Shown in pieces: positions 20,878 to 32,648 of a stretch of 64,000 nucleotides of DNA (position 1 is the first letter of the stretch; every line of letters begins with the position of its first letter). The stretch comes from Candidatus Stammera capleta. Lineage in GTDB: Bacteria; Pseudomonadota; Gammaproteobacteria; Enterobacterales; Enterobacteriaceae. The stretch lies in the NCBI GenBank assembly GCA_015139955.1, contig CP043991.1:240738-304737 (forward strand), given 5' to 3'. Position numbers and translations under genes: made by a program. The notes under the pieces are model-generated. The model ran no database searches and was not told the origin of the DNA. It saw only the letters and a list, made by a program, of their open reading frames with translations.

Positions 20878-22509
20878 TTATTTAATTTTTGCTATTTTAA
20901 ATGCTTCTAACATTGTATTAAAACAATTATTATTATTTATTTTTTTTTTGTTTTGAGTATATCTATCTTGGTTATAGATATGTAAATATAATAATCTATT
21001 TTTAAAATCTATATTAATTATCTTAGTAGTAATTAAATCATTTATTTTAAATTTATTTTTTATTTTATCATTATATTTAACATATCCTTCTATGCCTTCA
21101 TCTGTTAATATTTTAATATTATTTTTTTTAAATTTAATTATTCTAACTTTTAATAAAAGATTTTTTTTTTGAAATTCTGAATATTTATTAATTGGATCTT
21201 CACTAAGTTGTTTAATACCTAATGAAATTCTTTCTTTTTCTGTGTCTATTTGTAAAATACATGTTTTAATTTTATCGCCTTTTTGATATATATTTTTATT
21301 ATTATTTAATGTATTTCAAGATATATCTGAAGTATGTACTAATCCATTAATATTTTTATCTAAATTTATAAATATTCCAAAGTCAGTTATTGATTTGATA
21401 GTTCCTGTTATAGTATCACCTTTGTTATAATTTTTAATAAATTTTTTTCATGGATTAGGTTTACATTGTTTAATTCCTAGAGATATTCTACGTTTTTCTT
21501 GATCTATATTTAATATTATTGCTTCTATATAAGATCCTATATTAAATATTTTAAATGGATTAATATTTTTATTTTTTCAATCTATTTCTGATATATGTGC
21601 TAAACCTTCTATACCTTCTTCAATTTCTATAAAACATCCATAATCAGTTAAATTAGTGATTATTCCTTTTATTTTACTTTTTAAAGGATATTTATCATTT
21701 ATATTTTTTCATGGATCTTCACTAAGTTGTTTTAATCCTAAAGAAACTCTTGTGTTTTTTTTATCAAATTTAATAATTTTTACATTTATTTTTTCGCCTA
21801 TTTTAAGTATTTCATTAGGATGTTTAACTCTTTTTCATGCAATATCTGTTATATGTAATAATCCATCTAAACCTCCTAAATCTATAAATGCACCATAATC
21901 TGTAATATTTTTTACTGTTCCTTCTAAAATTAAACCTTCATAAATATTTTTAATTAATTTTTCTCTTTCAAAATTATTTTCGCTAAGTATTACAGCTTTT
22001 CTTGAAATAACTATATTATTATTATTTTTATCTAATTTTATTATTTTAAATTCTAATTCTTTTTCTTCTAAATTTGTAAGATCTTTAATTGGTTTAATAT
22101 CTATTAAAGAACCAGGCAAAAATGCTTTTATTCCATTAATATCTACTGTTAAACCTCCTTTTACTTTACCATTTATTATACCTTTTATTATTGTAGATTT
22201 TTTATATGATTTTTCTATATTAAGTCATGATTTATATTTTTGTGCTTTTTCTCTAGATAAAATAGTTTCTCCACCTCCTCCTGAGATATAATCTACTAAA
22301 ACTTCTACATTATCATTAATTTTAATGTTAATATTACCTTTAGAATCTTTAAATTGATCTATAGGTATATATGATTCTGATTTTAATCCAGAATCTATAA
22401 TTACATTTTTATGATCTATATCTATAATTTTTCCTTTTATTATAGAACCTTGTTTAATATTTTTTTTTTTGATTATTTTTTTAAATAGTTTTCCAAATAT
22501 TTCAGTCAT
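20878..22509 (-). CDS. rpsA: 30S ribosomal protein S1
   Basis: mRNA-binding protein of the small subunit. 543 residues (E. coli 557), with all six S1 repeats traceable, for example [39 protein letters not shown] and later [12 protein letters not shown]-type segments. The C terminus AFKIAKIK matches AFKAAKGE. Several TGA codons fall at the conserved Trp before each repeat. Lies in the minus-strand run dnaB-ssb-rpsA-ihfB. Keeping a full-length S1 fits the weak leader sequences of most genes here. Confidence 0.95.
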
Positions 22510-22545
22510 TTGTTTTGTTAAAATAATAATATTGAATTAATTTTT

Positions 22546-23025
22546 TTAGAAAGGGATATCATCAAAATCTATTGATAAATCTTCTGATTTATTTTGAAAA
22601 TTTTCTTTTTTTTTTAGATTTGTTTTTTTTTGTTTTACATTATTTTTTAAATTATTTGCTGTTTTTTTATTATTTTTTTTTGTTCCTAACATTTGCATTG
22701 TACCATTCATATTTACAATTATTTCGGTGGTATATCTATCATTACCATTTTTATCTTGTCATTTTTTTGTTTTTAATGTTCCTTCTACATAAATTTGTGA
22801 TCCTTTATGTAAATATTCTGCAGCTATTTCCGCTAGTTTACCAAATAAAACTACTTTATGTCATTCTGTTTTTTCTTTGTTTTCTCCTGTATTTTTATCT
22901 TTTCATATTTCTGAAGTAGCTAAATTTATATTAGTTACTGTATTTCCTTTAGATGTATATCTTATTTCCGGATCTTGACCTAAATTACCTATTAAGATTA
23001 CTTTATTAATTCCTTTACTAGCCAT
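22546..23025 (-). CDS. ssb: Single-stranded DNA-binding protein
   Basis: Tetrameric OB-fold protein at replication forks. 159 residues (E. coli 178). Start [20 protein letters not shown], then [37 protein letters not shown] and [12 protein letters not shown]; three Trp, at least two as TGA. The linker is shortened and lysine-rich, but the acidic C-terminal tip DFDDIPF, which recruits DNA-processing partners including PriA, is intact. Confidence 0.96.
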
Positions 23026-23142
23026 ATTATAATGTTAATTATTTTATTATTTAGATAGTTTATTTGATTAAATAAATTTTATTATAAAATAAATATGTTG
23101 AAAAATATATATACTTTTAATATTTAATTTTTGATTTTAAAA

Positions 23143-24516
23143 TTAATATTTATATGATGCATAATTATCAAATCTAGATATTTTACCATTAAAAACTAAA
23201 TGTATAGTACCTGTAGGTCCATTACGTTGTTTTCCAATAATAATTTCTGCTATTCCTTTCATATCTGAATTATCGTTATATACTTCATCTCTATATATAA
23301 ACATAATTAGATCAGCATCTTGTTCTATGGATCCTGATTCTCTTAAATCTGAATTTACTGGTCTTTTATCTATTCTTTGTTCAGAGAGTCTATTTAATTG
23401 AGATAAAGCTATTATTGGAATTTTTAATTCTTTAGCTAAAAATTTTAATGATCTAGATATATCAGCTATTTCTAATGCTCTATTATCTAAATATGAAGAT
23501 GATTTCATTAATTGAAGATAATCTATCATAACTAAACTTAATCCTTTATTTTCTTTATATATTTTTCTAGTTCTAGATCTAACATCTGTAGGTGTTAAAG
23601 AACATGAATCATCTATAAAAATATTTTTTTTTTTTTTTAATATATTTATTGTACTTGATATTCTAGTTCAATCTTCATGATTTAATTTTCCAGTTTTAAT
23701 TTTATTTTGATTTACTCTAGATAATGAAGATATTATTCTTATTATTATCTGTTCTGATGGCATTTCTAAACTAAATATTAATACTGGTTTTTTTTGAGAC
23801 ATTGCTATATTTTCACATATATTCATAGCAAAAGTTGTTTTACCCATTGATGGTCTTGCGGCAATTATAATTAAATCTGATTTTTGTAAACCAAATGTTT
23901 TTTTGTTTAAATCTATATATCCAGTATCTATACCAGTTATTTCTTCACTTGGATTAGTATATAATTGTTTAATTTTTTTTTTAGTTTTTTTAATTATGTT
24001 AGATATATTTTTAGGTCCTGTTGTTTTATTTAATTCTTTTTCTGATATTTCAAATATTTTTGATTCAGCTATATCTATTAAATCTTTACTATTTTTACCT
24101 TCTAAATTAAAACTTGTAGTTATTATTTCATTAGCTGTTTTAATTATTTTTCTAATAACTGATTTTTCTTTTATTATTTTAGCATGATATATAATATTAG
24201 TAATATTTAATATATTTTGAGAAATTTGTGCTAAATAATTAAATCCTCCTATTATTTTTAAATATTTATTTTTTTTTAATGATTCAGAAAGTGTAATTAA
24301 ATCTATGGGTTTATAGGATTTAGATAAATTTTGCATTTCTAAAAATATTATTTGATGTGATTTTTGAAAAAAATCTTTATAATTTATTATTTCATGAATA
24401 TTTTCTCATTTATCATTATCTAACATTAATCCTCCGATTACAGATTGTTCTGCTTCTATAGAATATGGAGGTATTTTATAAGGAGAAAATTCTATATTAT
24501 TATTTATATTTTTCAT
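23143..24516 (-). CDS. dnaB: Replicative DNA helicase DnaB
   Basis: Hexameric fork helicase. 457 residues (E. coli 471). N-terminal domain starts PPYSIEAEQSVIGGLMLDND; the RecA-like motor has Walker A ARPSMGKTTFAMN, Walker B region LVMIDYLQLM, ALSQLNRLSEQR and DLRESGSIEQDADLIMFI. TGA Trp appears in the N-terminal domain (DKWENI) and near RISSLSRV. First gene of dnaB-ssb-rpsA-ihfB; the loader may be the DciA-like protein encoded near 47.0 kb. Confidence 0.96.
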
Positions 24517-24602
24517 ATTTTAAAAATATATCTAGTTGTTTTATAATAATTTTATTATAAATAATATTATTATATTTTAATATAATATATTTGGATAAAA
24601 TC

Positions 24603-25731
24603 ATGATACCTATAAGTTTATATATACATATACCTTTTTGTTTTAATAAATGTCCTTATTGTGCTTTTTTAAGTTTTACAGATTATAAAAATATAAATAT
24701 TAAAAAATATATTTTAAATATGATAAAAGATTTAAAAGAAGATTTTTTTTTTAAAAATGATAAAAGATATATTTATAGTATTTATATAGGTGGTGGAACA
24801 CCTAATATTTTAAGTTTAAATAATATTTATTTTTTATTAGAAAATATTTTTTTAAATTTTTTATGTAAAAAAAATATAGAAATTACTTTAGAAGTAAATA
24901 TTTTAAATTTAAATATAAATAATATATTTTGGTATTCTAAAATAGGTATTAATAGATTATCTATAGGTGTACAAAGTTTTGATAATCATGTTTTAAAAAA
25001 TATTGAAAGAAATTATACATATAGTGATATACTTAATATTATATATAATGTAAAATGTTATTTTAATAATTTTAATATAGATTTAATATATGGTTTACCC
25101 AATCAAAGTGTTAATAGTGCTATTAAAGATATAAAAAATGTTATAGAATTAAATATTCCTCATTTATCTTGATATGAATTAATAATTCAAAAAAATACTA
25201 AATATTATAATTTTTTAAATAAAATTAATTATTCTAAAATAGAAGAAATCTTTTTTTTAGGTAAAAAAATTCTTAAAAAACATGGTTATTTTCAATATGA
25301 AATATCTTCTTATGTAAAAAAAAAAAAAAAGGGTTTGTTTTCATAATATTAATTATTGACGTTTTGGTGATTATTTAGGTATTGGTTGTGGAGCACATAG
25401 TAAAATAACTACATCAAATTATTCTATATATAGAACTATAAAAAATAAAAATTTTAAAAATTATATAACAGGTTCATATATATCGAAAAGATATATATTA
25501 TCTATTAAAGATATTATTATTGAATATTTTATATGTAGATTGAGATTGTTAACATCATTTTGTATTAAAAAGTTTATTTTTTATACTGGATTAAAATTTA
25601 GTTTTATAAAATTTAAAGTTGATTTAGCTATAAAAAAAAAATATTTAATTTATATTGATAGAAAGAAACATTTTTCTTTAACTAAAAAAGGTTTTTTATT
25701 TTTAAATGATTGTTTAGAAATATTTATTTAA
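24603..25731 (+). CDS. hemW: Heme chaperone HemW (radical SAM), frameshifted at an A15 tract
   Basis: HemW delivers heme and has a radical-SAM fold. The ATG at 24603 gives MIPISLYIHIPFCFNKCPYC, with the Cx3Cx2C motif; IGGGTPNILS, RLSIGVQSF and YGLPNQS follow. At 25316-25330 fifteen A precede GGG; the frame then ends within a few codons, whereas removing one A leads into VCFHNINYWRFGDYLGIG, matching E. coli QHNLNYWRFGDYIGIG, and on to a normal end at 25731. Total length would be about 376 residues (E. coli 378). All other parts look conserved, so expression through polymerase slippage is plausible, or the gene is newly inactivated. Confidence 0.85.
25316..25330. repeat. Homopolymer of 15 A at the hemW frameshift
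   Basis: Fifteen A followed by GGG. The reading frames on the two sides of hemW differ by one base here; a transcript with 14 A (or 17) would be in frame. This is the textbook position for transcriptional slippage in AT-rich symbionts. Confidence 0.9.
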
Positions 25732-25739
25732 ATATTTTA

Positions 25740-26300
25740 TTATTTTTTAGTAAATAATTTATACTCAATATTTTGAGTATATTTTTTTTTATATAATATT
25801 CATTTTTTTGGAATATTGAGTAATTTATTTTTTTTATATGTTTCTATATATATAAAAGATTTTTTTTTTAAAAAATTATTTTTTTCTATTCATTTAATGA
25901 TTAAATTAATATTTTTATTTTTATATGGAGGATCTATAAATATTAAATCAAATTTTTTTTTTTTTTTTTTTTTTAATCATATTAATATATCTATATTTAT
26001 AATAGAATATTTTTTTTTATTAATTTGTTGAAAATTTTTTTTTATATTTTTAAAAATTTTGTATTTTTTTTCTATTAAAGTTACATGTTTAGCTTTTCTA
26101 GATATACATTCTAGACTTAGAATACCACTACCCGCAAAGCAATCTAAACATATAAAATTTTTTATATATGGATTTAATCAATCAAATAAAGTTTTTCTTA
26201 TACCTACTAAAGTAGGTTTAGTAAATTTATCTTTTATTATTTTTATTTTTTTACCTTTAAATTTTCCACCTATTATTTTTAAATAATTTTTATATACCAT
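25740..26300 (-). CDS. rsmD: 16S rRNA m2G966 methyltransferase RsmD
   Basis: SAM-dependent methyltransferase acting on G966 of 16S rRNA. 186 residues (E. coli 198). KIIGGKFKGKKI, KPTLVGIRKTLFDWL and the SAM site CLDCFAGSGILSLECISR match well; the catalytic DPPY is in IFIDPPYK. Two or more Trp are TGA. A 22-base T tract lies between the SAM motif and DPPY and is read as lysines; I verified that the frame is maintained across it. rsmD precedes rpoH as in the E. coli rsmD-ftsYEX-rpoH region with ftsYEX removed. Confidence 0.9.
25761..25790 (+). terminator. Probable rho-independent terminator of hemW
   Basis: ATACTCAA and TTGAGTAT form an 8-bp perfect stem with a 4-base loop at 25761-25780, followed by a run of T (25782-25790). 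It lies 30 bases after the hemW stop, inside the 3' end of the convergent rsmD coding sequence. Confidence 0.5.
25953..25974. repeat. Homopolymer of 22 T inside rsmD
   Basis: Twenty-two consecutive T, the longest single-base run I saw. It is read as lysine codons in RsmD on the minus strand and the frame is the same on both sides. A tract of this length must vary readily in DNA or RNA. Confidence 0.9.
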
Positions 26301-26412
26301 ATTTTATATTTAATATTTAAAATTTAATGTAAATTAATTTTTATTTATTATATTATAGTTTATAATATATATAAATTATGTTATATAATTTATTTTTTAT
26401 TAATGTATTTAT

Positions 26413-27258
26413 ATGGAAGTTAATATTACTAATTTTAAAATATTTAATTTAGGTAGATTAAGTTCTTATATATATAAAGTAAATTCTTGACCGATTTTAT
26501 CTTTAGAAAAAGAATATCAATTAACTAATCGTTTTTATTATTATGGTGATTTAGATTCTGCTAAAGAATTAATTCTTTATCATTTACGTTTTGTAATATA
26601 TATTGCTAAAAATTATTCTGGATATGGTTTACCTCAAGCAGATTTGATTCAGGAGGGGAATATTGGTTTAATGAAAGCAGTAAAAAAATTTAATCCTTTT
26701 TATGGAGTTAGAATTATATCTTTTGCTATTTATTGAATAAAAGCTAAAATACATGAATATATTTTAAAAAATTGAAAAATTGTTAAAATTGCTACTACTA
26801 AATCACAGCGTAAATTATTTTTTAATTTAAGAAAAATAAAAAAAAAAAATGGTTGGTTTAATAACGAGGAAATTAATGTTGTAGCACGTAAATTTAGTGT
26901 ATCTCAAAAAGATGTTAGAGAAATGGAATCACGTATGTTTTCTAAAGATTTAGTTATAGATAAAAAAATTGATTATGATAATCCTACTTTTTTTTATTCT
27001 ATATGGGATAAGTGTTCTGATTTTGCATATAATTTTGAAAAAATAAATTGATTAAAATATAATGTTAAAAAATTAAAACAAGCTTTAAATTATTTAGATA
27101 GTAGAAGTAAACATATTATAGAATCTAGATGATTATATAATAAAAAAAAAACTACTTTAAAAAAATTAGCATTATATTACAATATTTCCGCGGAAAGAAT
27201 TCGTCAATTAGAAAAAAATGCTATGAAAAAATTGAGGTTAGTTTTAGAAAGTAATTAA
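26413..27258 (+). CDS. rpoH: RNA polymerase heat-shock sigma factor (sigma-32)
   Basis: 281 residues (E. coli 284). Region 2 is clear: [20 protein letters not shown], then [21 protein letters not shown] and [19 protein letters not shown]; the RpoH box region reads [19 protein letters not shown] (E. coli [18 protein letters not shown]). Region 4 ends with [20 protein letters not shown]. It is free of long standard-code frames because many of its Trp are TGA. Immediately upstream of hslV-hslU, themselves sigma-32 targets. Confidence 0.95.
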
Positions 27259-27296
27259 TTTTATTTAATTAATAATATTTTATTTATAGGTTTATT

Positions 27297-27821
27297 GTGA
27301 CTACTATATTGAGTGTTAGAAAAAAAAATTTGGTTGTTATGGGTGGTGATGGACAAGCTACTTTTGGTAATGTAATAATGAAAAGTAATGTATGTAAAGT
27401 ACGTAAACTTTACTATAATAAAATACTTGCTGGTTTTGCGGGTGGTACTGCTGATGCTTTTACTTTATTTGAATATTTTGAAAAAAAATTAGAAATGCAT
27501 CAAGGTCATGTAATAAAATCTGCGGTAGAATTAGCTAAAGATTGAAGAACAGATCATAGTTTAAGAAAATTAGAAGCTTTATTAGCAATTACTGATATTA
27601 AATATTCTTTAATTATTTCTGGTAGTGGAGATATTATTCAACCTGAAAATAATTTAATTGCTATAGGTAGTGGAGGATCTTATGCTCTAGCTTCAGCTAG
27701 AGCCTTATTAGAAAATACTGATTTAGATGCTCGTAGTGTAGTGAAAAAATCTTTATCTATATCTGCGGATATATGTTTATACACAAATCATATTTTTACT
27801 ATTAAAGAGTTAAATTATTAA
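27297..27821 (+). CDS. hslV: HslVU protease peptidase subunit
   Basis: Threonine peptidase of the proteasome-like HslVU complex. 174 residues (E. coli 176). Starts with GTG followed by TTILSVRKK, so after methionine removal the catalytic Thr is N-terminal. [43 protein letters not shown] (Trp as TGA) and [19 protein letters not shown] are near-identical to E. coli. Follows rpoH by 38 bases. Confidence 0.97.
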
Positions 27822-27854
27822 TTATTTAAATTTATTTAAACAAGGACATTTTTT

Positions 27855-29186
27855 ATGTATACTGAATTAACTCCTCAAGAAATTGTATATGAATTAAATA
27901 AATTCATTATAGGTCAAGATGATGCTAAAAAAGCAGTAGCTATTGCATTAAGAAATAGATGGCGTAGAATGCAGTTAAGTGATGAATTTCGTAATGAAAT
28001 AACTCCTAAAAATATTTTAATGATAGGTCCTACAGGAGTTGGAAAAACAGAAATTGCTCGTAGATTAGCTAAATTAAGTAATTCTCCTTTTATTAAAGTA
28101 GAAGCTACTAAATTTACTGAAGTAGGTTATGTAGGTAAAGAAGTTGATTCTATAATAAGAGATTTAGTTGATTATGCTATTAAAATGATTAAAATGCAGT
28201 CTATAAAAATTAATATGTGTAAAGCAAGAAAAATTGCAGAAGAACGTATAGTAAATATAATATTATCTAATAATAAAAATATTGATAAAAATAATTATCC
28301 ACAATATAAAATTGATAAAAATATATTATTGGATAAATTACGTAATGGAATTTTAGATAATGATATTATAGAAATTAATATTACTACTCCTTCATTTGGA
28401 ATTGAAATTATGTCACCTCCAGGTATGGAAGAAATGACTAATCAACTACAATCTATATTTCAAAATATCAGTAGTCAAAAAAAAAAGGTTCGCAAGTTAA
28501 GAATTAAAGATGCCATAAAATTATTAATTGATGAAGAATCAACAAAATTATTAAATTTTGATAGTTTAAAACGTAAAGCTATAGATTTAGTAGAACAACA
28601 AGGAATAGTATTTATAGATGAAATTGATAAAGTTTGTAAAAGAGGTGGTTCTTCTTCAGATTCTGGTATTTCTAGAGAAGGAGTGCAAAGAGATTTATTA
28701 CCTCTAGTAGAAGGATGTACTGTATCAACTAAATATGGTGTAGTAAAAACTGATTATATTTTATTTATTGCATCCGGTGCATTTCAATTTTGTAGTCCTA
28801 GTGATTTAATACCAGAATTACAAGGTAGATTACCTATTAAAGTTGAATTAAAAGCTTTAACTGCTCATGATTTTGAGAGAATATTAATTGAACCTAATAT
28901 TTCTATTACATCTCAGTATAAAGCTTTATTAAATGTTGAGGGAGTAGAAATTATATTTACTGATGATGGTATTAAATATTTAGCTGATATTTCTTGAAAA
29001 ATTAATGAAAATACCGAAAATATAGGAGCTAGAAGATTACATACAGTTTTAGAAAAATTAATGGAAGATATATCGTATAGAGCAAATGATTATAAAAGTA
29101 AATCTATTTTAATAGATTCTAATTATGTTAAAAATAAATTAGATAATTTATTTGTAAACGAAGATTTAAGTAAATTTATATTATAA
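27855..29186 (+). CDS. hslU: HslVU protease ATPase subunit
   Basis: AAA+ unfoldase partner of HslV. 443 residues, the same as E. coli. Walker [16 protein letters not shown], pore loop region [11 protein letters not shown], the intermediate domain, Walker [27 protein letters not shown] and [12 protein letters not shown], sensor 2 [10 protein letters not shown]. One Trp (28995-28997) is TGA, one (RNRWRRM) is TGG. A Shine-Dalgarno-like AAGGA lies 8-12 bases before the ATG. Confidence 0.98.
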
Positions 29187-29189
29187 TTT

Positions 29190-30002
29190 TTATTTTTGAC
29201 ATTTTTTACAAAAATATAAATTTCTTCCATATTTTTTAATTTTTTGAATTGTTTTTTTACAAAACAAACATTGTTGACCAAATTTTTGATAAACTAACAA
29301 TTTATTTTGAAAAAATCCATAATTGTTATTTATATTTTTGTAATTTCTAATTGTAGTACCTTTATAAAATAAGGCTTGTTTTAATATTAATTTAATATTT
29401 GTTACTAGTGTTTTAGTTTCTTGATAACTTAAAGAATTAGATTTTCTATATGGTTTTATTTTAGATAAATATAAACTTTCATTTGCGTATATATTTCCAA
29501 TACCTGAAATAATTTTATTATCCATAATTAAATTGTGGATACATCTTTTTTTTTTTTTAGTTATTTTATAAAGATATTTAGAATTAAATGTTTTTTTTAA
29601 AGGTTCTGGACCTAACTTAGAAATAATTTTTTTAATTTTTTTTTTTGAATTAAATATTAATAGATAACCAAATTTTCTTATATCATTATATCTAATAACT
29701 TTTTTATTATTTAATATTAAATCTCAGTGATCATGTTTAGTATTTTTTTTTATTTTATTAATTAATAATATATTACCAGACATACCTAAATGAATTAATA
29801 AATAATATTTATTAGTTTTAATAATTAAAAATTTAGAAAATCTTTTTATTTTTAAAATAATTTGTTTTTTTATTTTTTTTATTTTTTTAGGAATAATATA
29901 TTTTAACTTATTATTATAAATAATAATTTTATTAATTTGTTTTTTTAAACAATTTTTTTTTAATTCTTTTTTAATTGTTTCTACTTCTGGTAATTCTGGC
30001 AT
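29190..30002 (-). CDS. mutM: Formamidopyrimidine-DNA glycosylase
   Basis: Base-excision repair of 8-oxoguanine and FapyG. 270 residues (E. coli 269). Starts MPELPEVETIKKEL, with the catalytic Pro2 and Glu3; LLIHLGMSGNIL, then [19 protein letters not shown] and the C-terminal zinc finger CLFC...CKKC followed by QK. Some Trp are TGA. Divergent from tusE with a 63-base gap and convergent with hslU. Keeping mutM agrees with a need to limit G-to-T damage in a genome with little repair. Confidence 0.95.
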
Positions 30003-30065
30003 TTTAAATTATTTAAAGTTTTTATAAATTTATATATAATAACATATTTGTTTTATAATAATAAA

Positions 30066-30341
30066 ATGAAAGTAAAATTTTGAAGTAAAAATATTGCTAT
30101 TCAATTAGCTTTAAAGGAAGGAATACATTTAAAATATATTCATTGAGTAATAATTTATTATTTTAGATTATTTTATTTTAAATATAATTCTTTACCTAAT
30201 ATAAGAAATTTATTAAATTTTTTAAATATTAAATATAATAAACAATATAATAGTATTTTTTTATATAAACTTTTTCCTAAAGGAGTTATTAAACAAGTTT
30301 CTAAAATTTCTAATTTACCTAAAAATGTTCAATGTTTTTAA
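30066..30341 (+). CDS. tusE: Sulfurtransferase TusE (DsrC family)
   Basis: Final sulfur carrier from TusBCD to MnmA for 2-thiouridine at tRNA position 34. 91 residues (E. coli 109). Two TGA Trp near the N terminus (KFWSKN, IHWVII). The C-terminal signature LFPKGVIKQVSKISNLPKNV aligns with [20 protein letters not shown], and the active Cys is the penultimate residue (CF), exactly as in DsrC/TusE. The N-terminal part is shortened. It lies between mutM and priA, on the opposite strand to both. Confidence 0.88.
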
Positions 30342-30353
30342 TATTAAAAAAAA

Positions 30354-32189
30354 TTATTCGTTATTATCAATATCTATTTTAAATTTTATTTTGTTTTTAA
30401 TTCTTTTCTTAATATCTTCAATATAAAAAAATAGATGTTTATATAATTTACTAAATATAATAATTTTTCAAAAATATTTTTTTTTTTTAATTAATTTAGG
30501 TTTTAAAATATTAATTTTTTTATATTTATATAATAATAAATTCATTATTTTATATAATTTATATATATTATTATTATTATTATATTCAATAGATATTGAA
30601 GATTCATGAACATAAGGTGGGTAATTAATTAATTTTCTTTCTTTTAAAATATCTTTTATATGATTTTCATAATTATTGAATTTTAAAAAATTTTTATATA
30701 TATAATGATAAGGGTATTTTGTAAGAAAAATTATTTTTTGTTTTTTATTAATATAATTTTTTTCTATAAATATATTATATTCTCTTATAATTTTTTCTAT
30801 AGATTCATAATTATTAGAAAATAAAATATTATCTATATTAAATACAATTAAATTAGGTTTAAAAATATTTTTATTTATAATTAATTTATGAGATATAAAT
30901 ATTTGTTGATTTTTTTTTTTTTTAAATTTTGAATTAATGATTTTTATTTTTGTTGAAGGAAATAATTTTATTAAATGTTTTTTTATTTTTTTTGTACCTC
31001 AACCAAAATTATAAAATTTATTTTTTTTACATTTAATACATTTTTTTAAAACTATTTTTTTTTTACATTTGTAACAAATAATTTGTTTTTTTTTATAAAA
31101 TACATATTTTATTTTACATAAATAACATTTTTGAATTGATTTACAATATTTACATATTAATCAAGAATATCCATTAATATTTGTTAGTATATAAATTTTT
31201 TCTTTTTTTTTAATATATTTTTTAAAAATTTGTTGAATTTTTTTTTTTATTATATTATTATTAATATTTAAAATTTTTTTTTTGATTGTATATAATGGAT
31301 TTTTAATTTTAATAATATTATATTTTTTTATTTTACTTTTATAATAACTTTTTATAGATGGTGTTAAAGAACCTAATATTATAGGGATATTTTCTATTTT
31401 TGATCTTAATAAGGCTATATTTTTAGCGTTATACGGAAAATTTCTATTTTCTTTATAATATTTACTATGTTCTTCTTCTATAATAATTAAATTTAAATTT
31501 ACAAACGGTGTAAATATAGCTGATCTAGTCCCTAATATTATAGATATTTTTTTCTCTAATATTTTTTTTCATATTTTGATTTTTTTTTTTTTACATATTT
31601 TAGAATTAATAATTTCTATATTTATATGTATTTTATTATATATATATTTTTTGATTTTTTTAATTAAATAATTTTCAGGTACCAAAATTAAAATTTGGTA
31701 ATTATTTTTAATATTTTGTTTAATGATATTTATATAAAAATTTATTCTTTTTTTAAAATTAGTAATAAGTAATCACACTTTTTTTTTTATATATATATTA
31801 TTAATTATTTTAAAATATTTTTTACTTATTTTTATTGGTTTTGATATTTTTTGTATATATTTAATTTTTTTTTTATATTTTCGTTTTGTATATTTAGGTA
31901 TTAAATTAAATAGAAATATATTAAATGGTATTCTATAATATATGGAACATATTTTAATTAATTTTAATCATTTTTTATTAACTATTTTTTTTTTGTCTAT
32001 TATTTTAATAATTTTTTTAATTTTAATATTTTTTTTTTTTTTACAAATATTAGAAATTATTCCTATAAGATTTTTATTTTTTAATGATACTATTACTCTT
32101 TTACCTATATTAATATTTTTATTTGTTTTTTTATAATAAATTAATTTTTTTATATTTTTAATAGGTAGTATTATTTTAACTGTAAACAT
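30354..32189 (-). CDS. priA: PriA-like primosome protein lacking helicase motifs
   Basis: PriA restarts collapsed forks. I read the whole frame: 611 residues (E. coli 732), several Trp as TGA, no other stop. Start MFTVKIILPIKNIKKLIYY and end KFKIDIDNNE match PriA; IILGTRSAIFTPF, LIIIEEEHSKYYKENRKF and IPIILGS are conserved, as are the zinc Cys pairs (CKYC, CYLC, CYKC, CIKC). But where E. coli has GVTGSGKTEVY this protein has TNFKKRINFY after WLL, and the GRAGR motif VI region reads FIEKNYINKKQ. So the ATPase motor appears dead while the scaffold survives. Divergent from rpmE, as in E. coli. Confidence 0.88.
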
Positions 32190-32238
32190 GATAGTATATA
32201 TTTATTTCTAATTTTATGTAAATAAAGGTTTTCATTTT

Positions 32239-32457
32239 ATGAAAAAAAATATACATCTTAGTAATAATTTATTAAAAGTTTCTTGTTCTTGTGGTAATAT
32301 TATAAAAATATATTCTACTTTAAAAAAAAATTTTAATATAGATGTTTGTTATAAATGTCATTCTTTTTATACTGGTAAACAAAAAATATCTAATTCTAAA
32401 GGTAGATTAGATAATCTTAAAAAACGTTTTGGAAAAATTAATTTTATTTTTTCTTAA
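32239..32457 (+). CDS. rpmE: 50S ribosomal protein L31
   Basis: 72 residues (E. coli 70). Zinc-type L31 with CSCGN near residue 16 and CYKCH near residue 37, then FYTGKQK and the basic RLDNLKKRFGK tail. Divergent from priA with about 50 bases between; the priA-rpmE pairing is enterobacterial. The 191 bases after it, to murA, hold nothing recognisable. Confidence 0.96.
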   Translation: MKKNIHLSNNLLKVSCSCGNIIKIYSTLKKNFNIDVCYKCHSFYTGKQKISNSKGRLDNLKKRFGKINFIFS

Positions 32458-32648
32458 TTTATTTTTTTAAAAAAAATAATTTTTTATCTCAGTATTATTT
32501 TTTTTAGTAATATATATATTTTTATTATAAAATATTCATTGTTATTTTTTTAAAGAAATTTTTTTTTAAAATAAAATATATTTATTAAATATTTTAATAA
32601 TTTACATTTTATTAATTTTTAAAAATATATTTTATTATATTATTTAAT

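Noticed and set aside
22572-22919. A hydrophobic plus-strand frame of 115 codons
   Set aside because: It is antisense to ssb, whose protein is unmistakable; Phe/Leu-rich shadows are expected opposite Lys-rich genes.
31942-32136. A plus-strand frame that looks like a membrane protein
   Set aside because: Antisense to the N-terminal domain of priA, which is recognisable.
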